A DNA stretch of 64,000 bases from Microglena sp. YARC (Eukaryota > Chlorophyta > Chlorophyceae > Chlamydomonadales > Chlamydomonadaceae): positions 26,825,566 to 26,889,565 of the forward strand of contig CM039464.1 in NCBI GenBank assembly GCA_022414725.1, read 5' to 3'. The stretch's first letter is position 1. Each line of letters opens with the position of its first letter. Shown here in pieces: positions 53,912 to 63,807 of the stretch. The translations under genes were made by a program, and so were the position numbers. The notes beneath the pieces were generated by a model. It was not told the DNA's origin and searched no databases. It saw nothing but the letters and a program-made list of their open reading frames with translations.

Positions 53912-56900
53912 ATGCATGCATGTATGCTGCACCAGTCCAGGGTCAGGCCAAATATGCTAAAGGCAATTGCCCAACCATGGGGATGGGGGTGCAAAAACAA
54001 AAAAATCCTGGTGAACTGAATCCCAAACAATTGTTTTACTGGCGGGGGTCCTGAGTGCCCGCTGCAGTGATAATTTAATTATACCTGCAGGAACTCGAAA
54101 AATGTACGTTGGCGTTCAGCCTCCTCCTTGCCCTCCCCCTCTTCTTGAAAGCTGTAGTAGCCGAAGCAGTAGGTCCATGACAGGATACGTCGGCAGTCGA
54201 TGATCTGCAAGCCGTGGTTCATGAGGAGGGGGAGGATGGGATGGGTGGGTGTTGCTGGGGTGTTGCATGGGGTGGGGTGGGGTGGTGCATGGGTGGTAGG
54301 TAGGGTGGTAGATGAGTAGGTAGCTGAAGGTGCAGGTTCTTGACAGGATACATCGGCAGTCGAGGATCTGCAAGCCGTGGTTCATGAGGAGGGGGAGGAT
54401 GGGATGGGTGGGTGTTGCATGGGGTGGTGGAAGGGATGGTGAATGGGGTGGGTGGGGTGGTAGATGAGTAGGTAGCTGAAGGAGCAGGTCCTTAACAGGA
54501 TACGCCGGCAGTCAAGGATCTGCAGGTCGTGGTGAATGGCAAGGGCTAGGATGGGATGGATGGGGTGGTGCATGGGGTGGATGGGGGTGTCGGATGGGGT
54601 AGGTGGGATGTGGCATGGGGTGGTGGATGGGGGTGGGTGGGGTGGTAGATGAGTAAGTAGCTGAAGGAGCAGGTCCTTAACAGGATACGTCGGCAGTCAA
54701 GGATCTGCAGGTCGTGGTGAATGGCAAGGGCAAGGATGGGATGGATGGGGTGGTGCATGGGTGGATGGGGGGTGTCGGATGGGGTGGGTGGGTGGTGATG
54801 GGGTGGTGAATGGGGTTGCAGCTGTAGTAGCCGAAGCTATAGGTCCATGACAGGATACGCCGGCAGTCGATGATCTGTAGGTCGTGGTGAATGGCAAGGA
54901 CAAGGATGGGATGGATGGGGTGGTGGCATGGGGTGGATTGGGGGTGTCAGATGGGGTGGGTGGGGAGGTGCATGGGTGGCAGCTGAGGTAGAAGCCGAAG
55001 CTATAGGTCAATGACAGGATACGTCGGCAGTCGATGATCTGCAGGTCGTGGTGAATGGCAAGGGCTAGGATGGGATGGATGGGGTGGTGCATGAGAGTGT
55101 TGGATGGGGGTGGTAGATGAGTAGGTAGCTGAAGATGTAGGCTGTGGAGAATGGCAAATGGCAAAGGATGGGGTGGATGGAGTAGTTCATGTGGTGGTGG
55201 ATGGGGTGGTCAAAGAGTCGGATGGGGGTGGTGGATGGGTGGGTGGGTGGGGTAGTGGATGGGGTGGTGAATGAGTCGGATGGGGGTGGTGGATGGGGTG
55301 GTGAATGAGTCGGATGGGGTGGTGGGATGGGGTGGTGAATGAGTCAGATGGGGGTGGTGGATGGGGTGGTGAATGAGTCAGATGGGGTGGTGAATGGGGT
55401 GGATGGGGTGGTGAATGAGTCGGATGGGGTTGTGGATGGGGTGGATGGGGTGGTGAAAGAGTCGGATGGGGGTAGTGGATGGGGTGGATGGGGGTGGGGT
55501 GGTGGATGGGTGGGTGAATGAGTCGGATGGGGGTGGTGGATGGGGTGGGTGGGGTGGGGTGGTGCATGGGGTGGTGAATGAGTCGGATGGGGGTGGTGGA
55601 TGGGGTGGGTGGGGTGGGGTGGTGCATGGGGTGGTGAATGAGTCGGATGGGGTGGTGGATGGGGTGGGTGGGGTGGAGTGGTGGATGGGGTGCGTGAATG
55701 GGGTGGATGGGGGTGGTAGATAGGTGGGTGGGAGTGGTGGATGGGGTGGTGAATGAGTCGGATGGGGGTGGTGGATGGGGGTGGTGGATGGGGTGGGTGG
55801 GGTGGGGTGGTGGGTGGGGGTGGTGAATGAGTCGGATGGGGGTGGTGGATGGGGTGGTGCATGTGGTGGTGGATGGGGTGGTGAATGGGGTGGATGGGGG
55901 TGGTAGATAGGTGGGTGGGAGTGGTGGATGGGGTGGTGAATGAGTCGGATGGGGGTGGTGGATGGGGTGGGTGGGGTGGGGTGGTGCATGGGGTGGTGAA
56001 TGAGTCGGATGGGGGTGGTGGATGGGGTGGGTGGGGTGGGGTGGTGGGTGGGGTGGTGAATGAGTCGGATGGGGTGGTGGATAAGGTGGTGCAAGTGGTG
56101 GTGGATGGGGTGGTGGATGGGGTGGTGAATGAGTCGGATGGGGGTGGTGGATGGGGTGGTGCATGTGGTGGTGGATGGTGGTGGTGAATGGGGTGGATGG
56201 GGGTGTGGATGGGGTGGTGAATGGGGTGGTCCATGTGGTGGTGGATGGGGTGGTGAATGAGTCGGATGAGGGTGGTGGATGGGGGTGGTGCATGTGGTGG
56301 TGAATGGGGTGGATGGGGTTGGTAGATAGGTGGGTGGGGTTGGTGCATGGGTTGGTGGATGGGGTGGCAGCTGAAGCTGCAGGTCCATGACAGGATACGT
56401 TGGCAGTTGATATGTTGATACCACGTTAGGCTGAACCTGCCCGGTGTCCCCCAGAGGGGGGAAGCTAGCACCCAGTGAGCCAGCACCCACAAGCCAGATC
56501 TCCTATACACTAAACCCTAAACCCTATAACCTAAACCCGAGGAGATCTGGCAAGTGGGTGCTGGCTCACTGGGTGCTAGCTTCCCCCCACCGGTGTCCCC
56601 CTAGCCTCCACCGACGTCCCGACTTGCAGGCTAAAGGGAATAGCCCTACCGTGACAGGAGGGGATTCAAACGAAAAAGCTCTGATGAACTGAACCCCAAA
56701 CGATCGTTTTCTTGCAGGGGCCCTGAGAGTGTTCGTACCGCCAGGGCAGCGAAGTCAGGATTCCTGCTGAGTGGGACGGCTACTTGGATTCAACCTCAAT
56801 TTGGACCCACTTCATGTTCGCAAACGGAGAGAGAAATTACTAATATCGAGCCTGTTGTGGACGAAGCCCTCCCATGTGGGGATGCTGAAATGATCTTGAA

Positions 56901-59900
56901 AGGGAAACACTTCCCCGACCTGCGCACCATGTTCACAAACCCTACAGCAGCCTGCACTCTGTTCAGGTTGTTAAACAGGTGTTAAGGGTGTTCAACACCT
57001 GTTTCCGTACAACATTGGTTAAACATGTAGTTGTCGAACAGGTGTTTAACAACCTGAGCACCTGTTTAACAACCAGAACAGGTGCAGGCTGCCGTAGGGA
57101 CGTGCCTGCGGCATTCAGGTTGAGATTGACATCCGAACTGCTCCCTCCTCCATGCAGGTGAAACTGACTGGACATATGACGTTTAACAGTTATGATGACA
57201 TCTTGCGAAACGCTAAGCACTCGGCACCAGGGCTTGAGTAAACCTCCGACATGCACCAACATGCACCAACATGCCGGCCAGGAGGTAGTTCCGGCATGTT
57301 CGTGTTCTGAGTGCTTAGCGTTTTGCAGGATGTCATCATAACTGTTTAACGTGAAAATGGGCAACAACGGGCAACGGCCAACTTTGGTTGGACTGACAAG
57401 CAACAACGAGCAACGGGCAACGGACTGACGGGTTTAGGGTTTAGGGGTTTAACGGGCAACGGCCAACAAGCAACAAGCAAACTGGGGGGCACCAGAAGCA
57501 GCATCAGAAGGGCAAGGGCTACCTTCAGCCCTACGGACCAGATTGAGCTGGTCCGTCTCAGGCTGGGGGGGTACGCCTTGCGGCAGCCTGCAACTGTTCA
57601 GGTTGTTAAACAGGTGTTCAGGTTGTTAAACACCTACATATTTAACCAATGATGTACATAAACAGGTGTTTAACAAGCTGAACAGGGTGCAGGCTGCCGT
57701 AGGGACGGGCTGGCGGGTCACATGCTGGTGGGTCACATGCTGGTGGGTGATATGCTGGTGGGTTGCAAGACCTCACTGCGCACGCTGACCATGCCTATGC
57801 TACATACCAGTTCCAGTACAAGCAAAAGTCTGGCCAACCCTTATCGAGGGAGACCACTACCGAGCTTAGAACCTGTGCTACAAGTGCCATGGCCTCGTGT
57901 ACCCAAGCAGAGTTGTGTACACTAGGCCCATGGCATTTGTAGCACAGGTAGCCTCTTTCAGTTATATACATTGGTCTAGTGGTAGACTAAGTCACTTTAA
58001 GAATGAAGAGTCGGGGGTTCGACTCCCCCTTCGGTCGCTCTTGGCGTTGCAGGTCGTCGTCAACCGCGATGGTAGCTTGTCCAGTTGAGGTAGGAGACCG
58101 CTCCCCACCCGCGTACGACGGGCTCCCTCGCCCCATCAGGCGTTATCATTACCTTTTTTGTAGCACAGGTTGTAAGCTCGGTAGTGGTCAACCGTCTCCC
58201 TCGGAAAAGCGTGGCCATCGTTCTGCGTGTACTGGTACTGGTACTAAGTACTGGTACTTAGCTTAGGCACGGTCGGCTTGAGCTGTGAGGTCTTGCGACC
58301 CACCAGCCTGTGACCCGCCAGCCCGTATCCCCCCAGCCTGCGACAGCCCAGCTCGATCTGGTCGGTAGGGCTTACAGTAGCCCGTTCCCTGATGAAGCTT
58401 GGTAGTGGTCAAACGACTCCCTCGGAAAGGGATGACCATCGTTCTGCTTGTCCTGGCCTTCAGAAAGAAAGCATTGGCGCGGTCGGCTTGCGCAGCCCAA
58501 CTCTGCTCGGGTACACGAGGCCATGGCACTTGTAACGTAAGTTGTAAGCTCGATAGTGGTCTCCCTCGTGAAGGGCTGGCCATACTTCTGCTTGTACTGG
58601 TAATTAGCATAGGCGCGGTTGGCTTGCGCAGCGAGGTCTTGCGACCCACAAGCATGTGACCCACCAGCATGTGACCCTCCAGCTCGTATTCCCCCAGCCT
58701 GCGACAGTCCAGCTTGATCTGGTCCGTAGGGCTTACGGTAGCCCGTTCCCTGATTAGGCTCGGTAGTGGTCAAACGTCTCCCTCGGAAAGGGTTGACCAT
58801 CGTTCTGTGTGTCCTGGCCCGTCAGAAAGAAAGCATAGGCGCGGTCGGCTTGTGCAGCGAGATAATGCGACCCACCAGCATGTGACCCACCAGCCCGTCC
58901 CTACGGCAGCCTGCACCCTGTTCAGCTTGTTAAACAGGTGTTCAGGGTGTTCAACACCTGTTTATGCACATCATTTGTTAAGCATGTAGGTACTTAACAA
59001 TCTGAACAACTGTTTAACAAGCTGAACAGGTGTAGGCTGCCGTAGAGCGTATCCCCCAAGCCTGCGACGGACCAGCTCAATATGGTCCGTAAGGCGTAGC
59101 CCCTTTCAGTGATATACAATGGTCTAGTGGTAGACCAGATAGCTTGAGGATGAAGAGTCGGGGGTTCGACTCCCCCTTCGGTCGCTCTTGGCGTTGCAGG
59201 TCGTTGTCAACCGCGATGGTAGCTTGTCCAGTTGAGGTAGGAGACCGCTCCCCACCCGCGCACGACGGTCTTCCTTAACACCACGCCCCACCAGGCGTTA
59301 TTATTACCTTTTTCCGTAAGGCGTAAGGTAGCCCTTGCCCTTCTGATGCAGCTTCTGGTGCCCCCCAGCACGCTTGTTGCCCGTTGGCTTATCACGGTCA
59401 GGGTACTACTAAGCACGCGCGGCAGCGCGGTGCCTCACTGCCTTTTTGAGCCCCTCTGCGCGTTTCGCGCAGTTTTTTCAACCCCCTGTAGGCGCAGCGC
59501 GCAATTTTTGCGCTTTTTGCACTAAATAGCGCTGACCAATTTGACGTTTGAGCGCTTTTTGCGCTGGCCAATTTGGCAAGAAATGGTACCCTGATCACGA
59601 TTCCCCTCTATGTTGATATCTTGAAGAAAAAAGGAAAAGCAAAACCAGGGTTTTCGCAAACCTCTCCAACCCTCTTCAACCCTCTTCGTTGCGCAATGAT
59701 GAGGGTCGAAGAGGTTAACGCAGACCCTGGTTTTGCTTTTCCTTTTTTCTCCAAGATATCATCGGAAGGGGAAACGTGAAAAGCCCAATCTGTTTCACCT
59801 GCACAGAGGAGGGAGCAGTTCGGATGCCAGTCTCAACCTGAGTGCCGTTGCATGTGTGACGTTAAACAAATGATCACGTTTAACAGTTATGATGATATCT

Positions 59901-60609
59901 TGCGAAACGCTAAGCACTCGGAACCAGGGCTCGGGTAAACCTCCGACATGCACAAACATGAACAGACATGCACGAACATGCCGGCCAGGAGGTATTTCCG
60001 GCATGTTTGTGCATGTTCGTGCATGTTGGAGGTTTACCCAAGCCCTGGTTCCGAGTGCTTAGCGTTTCGCAGGATGTCATCATAACTGTTTAACGTGATC
60101 ATACAGTATGTATTTATGTATGTTACAGTCCAGGGGTAGGCCAAATAGGCTAAAGGGACTTCCCCAACTGTTAGGAAGAGCTTAAAAAGAAAAAACACTG
60201 ATGAACTGAACCTAGACAATCGTTTAACCGACTGGGGCCCTGAGTTTGTGCTACAGTGATAATTTAATTCTACAATCATCTCATAATTTATTTCTACAAT
60301 CATTTAATTATACATACAGTAGTCGCAATACCCCCTTGTGGTCCACTACTCTGTCAATCCCACAGACCGTTATCACGTTGGTCAAAAAATGGGAAGCGAT
60401 GCCGAAGGGGGGATGCCGAAGGGATCCTGACGAGACAATCTTCCCTGACCTGCGCACCTGCCCTACAGCAACCTGCACCTGCTCAGGTTGTTAAACAGGT
60501 GTTCAGGTCATTAAAGGATACATATACATATATATATATATGTATATATATATATATGTATATATATACTCCTGAGGAGTTTGTCCTTCGTGTTGTGGGG
60601 GTGTTATGT

Positions 60610-60657
<48 letters not shown>

Positions 60658-63600
60658 CGGGGGGGGGGGGGGGGGGGGGGGGTATTGTGTTTATGTTTTA
60701 TGTCAAAAAGTAAGTTTTACCTGGTTCCAGGCGTCTGTGATGAACTTGAGCTGCGAAATGGGCAATGAGCTGGTCTCACTTAGCGACCCTAACGTGTCAG
60801 CGCCGACATTGCTGGCATCTAGAATGGCCTGCAGTGGAACAGCATGGTGTGGATGAAGGGTCTTGTTTTGTGGGTGAATGCTCCTGTTGGTGTCTTCTCC
60901 TGTTGATGAGGGGTCTTGTTTTGTGGGTGTGTGTGCTCCGGTTGGTAAGAAGCAGAGCTCTGTCTCACGCAGCTTCTCTACCGTGTCAGCACTCACTTTG
61001 CTGGCATGTAGAACGGCCTGCAGTGGAACAGAATGATATGGATGAAGGGTCTTGTTTTGTGGGTGTATGCTCCTGTGGGTGTGTGCTCCTGTTCGTGAAG
61101 GATCTTGTTTAGTGGGTGTATACTCCTGTTGGTGAAGGATCTTCGGGGCGGGGCGGGGCGGCGGGGCGGGGTGGGGTGGATGGAGGGTCTTTTTTAGTGG
61201 GTGTGTGCTCCTTTTGGTAAAGTGCAGAGCTCCATCTCACGCAGCTTCTCTATCGTGTCAGCACTCACTTTGCCGGCATCTACAATGGCCTGCAGTGGAA
61301 TATAATGGTATGGGTGGAGCTGGGGTGGAGGGTCTTGTTTTGTGGGTGTATGCCCCTGTGGGTGAAGGGGGAGGTTTGCATCACTCAGCTTCTCTAACAA
61401 GTCGGTGAAGTGCAGAGTAGAGCTTTACTCAGCGTTCCTAACATTTCAGCACTCACATTGCCGGCATCTAGAATGGCCTGCAGTGGAACATAATGATACG
61501 GATGAAGGGTCTTGTTTTGTGGGTGTATGCTCCTATGGTTGAAGGATCTTGTTTGGTGGGTGGGTGCTCCTGTGGGTGAAGTGCAGAGCTTTGCCTCACT
61601 CAGCTTCTCTAACAAGTTGGTGAAGTGCAGAGTAGAGCTTTACTCAGCGTTCCTAATGTGCCGGCGCTGACTTTGCTGGCATCTAGAATGGCCTGCAGTG
61701 GAACAGCATGGTATGGCTGGAGGGTCTTGTTTGTGGGTGTATGCTCCTGTGGGTGAAGAGAAGAGTAGAGCTTTACACATAAAGAACACGAAAGAAACAG
61801 CTTACTTTTTATGAAAACCCTTGATCTTTGAGGTCCACCAACAACCAAACAAACCCCCACCAACAACCTGACCCCCACATCGCCACATCCACACCCACAC
61901 TGCCAACCCGACCCCCACACCGCCACACCCACACCACCAACCCGACTCCCCCACTGCCACACACACCAACACACCCACACAACCACCCACACCCACCCAC
62001 CCAACCACATTATTCATCATAGAGGTCAAGGACTACAGACTACCCAGACCTAGATAAGCATGGTGTGCGTAAATTGAATTGAACTAAATTGTTACATGGT
62101 TTTGCAGCTTGTTCTGTGCTGCTCACACCGTCCAATTATATAGTATATATTATTATTCGAATACCCCCCACCCCCCCCTTCCAATTCCAACTCCCCCGTC
62201 CCGTCCCATTCCGTCCCGTCCCATCCCCTCTCCAATTCCAAGTCCCCCGTCCCGTTCCGTCCCGTCCCGTCCCGTCCCTCATCCAATCCCCCCTCCCGTC
62301 CCGTCCCATCCCCTCTTCCAATTCCAAGTCCCCCATCCCGTCCCGTCCCCTCTCCCAATTCTAAGTCCCCCGTTCCTTCCCGTCCCGTCCCGTCCCGTCC
62401 GGTCCCATCCCCTCTTCCAATTCCAAGTCCCCAGTCCCGTCCCGTCCTGTCCCGTCCCGCCCCTCTTCCAATTCCAAGTCCCCTGTCCCGTCCCGCCTTG
62501 TCATGTCCCCTCCCTCTTCCAATTCCAGGTCCTCCGCCCCGTCCCGTCCCGCTTCCAATTCCAATTCCCCTGTCTCGTCTCGTCCCGTCCTGACCCCTCC
62601 CTCTTCCAATGCTAAGTTCCCTGTCCCGTCCCGTCCCATCCCGTCCCCAACCCCCTCCAATTCCAAGTCCCCACCTCTTCCAATTCCAAGTCTCCCTGTG
62701 CGATACCCGATACCCACATAAACCAGGGAGCAGACTTAGTGGATAGGCATGCACAAATCCAAGCTTGCTCGAGCAAGTTTCATTACAATCAGCTTGTTAA
62801 TGTGTTCTTGAGTGTTATTAAAGTTTGATTCAAATTACCAGGAAACCAAAACAGCAAAGATGCATAAAATATAACAGAAGCACAAAATAGCACAGAAGCA
62901 CAAAGTACAAAATATCATAACATGCAAAATATCACAGATGCACAAAATAACACAAATGTACAAAATGCAAAACAGCAAAGATGCACAGACAAAAAATAGC
63001 ATAACATGCAAAATAGCACAGAAGCACAAAGTACAAAATATCATAACATGCAAAATAGCACAGATGCACAAAATAACACAAATGTACAAAATGCAAAACA
63101 GCAAAGATGCACAGACAAAAAATAGCATAACATGCAAAATAGCACAAATTCACAAAATAAAAAATATCATAACATGCAAAATAGCACAGATGCACAAAAT
63201 AAAACAGATCTACAAATGCAAAATAGCGAAGATTCATACAATATAACATACGGACAAAATAGCACAGAAGCAAAAAATGAAAAATAGAACAGATTCACAA
63301 AATAGAACAAATGTTCTAAATGCACAATAGCAAAGATGCACAAAATATAACAGATGCAAAGATGCGCAAAATGCAAAAAAGCAAAGATGCACACACACAA
63401 AAACAGAAGCACAAAATAACACAAATCTACAAAATGCATAACAGCAAAGATGCATTACATAGCACAGATGCACAAAATGCAAAATAATACAAAATATAAC
63501 AAATGCACAGATGCTAAATAGCACAAAATATAAGAGATGCACAGATGCACAAAATGCAAAAAAACAAATAGCAGCGATGGAAACCCACCTTGTCTCTGGC

Positions 63601-63756
63601 CTTTTGATGGGCATCCCAGCGTTCAAAGTAGTGCATGTAGCGCTCAAGAGACTGCTTGGCATTGTCTCGCCTTTTTGCGGCCACGATATCTAGGTTCTTG
63701 GCGGCATCATACCTATGCGGGGTTGGATGTGTGGGGGCGTATGTGTGCATGTGTGT

Positions 63757-63807
<51 letters not shown>

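Larger units (their letters stand above)
57460..59385. repeat. ~1.9-kb inverted-repeat-bounded composite region
   Basis: The left edge (about 57487-57530, 'gcaccagaagcagcatcaga' 'agggcaagggctacc') is mirrored at the right (59330-59375, 'ggtagcccttgcccttctga'). Inside are 'gttaaacaggtgttcagg' and 'cgcctgcgacag'-type blocks in both orientations, two SINE copies and several 'ctccctcggaaagggttgac' units. ORFs are short and overlapping; no transposase recognised. Confidence 0.55.

Noticed and set aside
55187..56510. Overlapping minus-strand ORFs of 368-388 codons rich in Pro, His, Ser and Thr
   Set aside because: They are open in several frames at once because the 'ggatggggtggt' minisatellite lacks stops. 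They sit in an RBR2 intron and include decoy exon copies.
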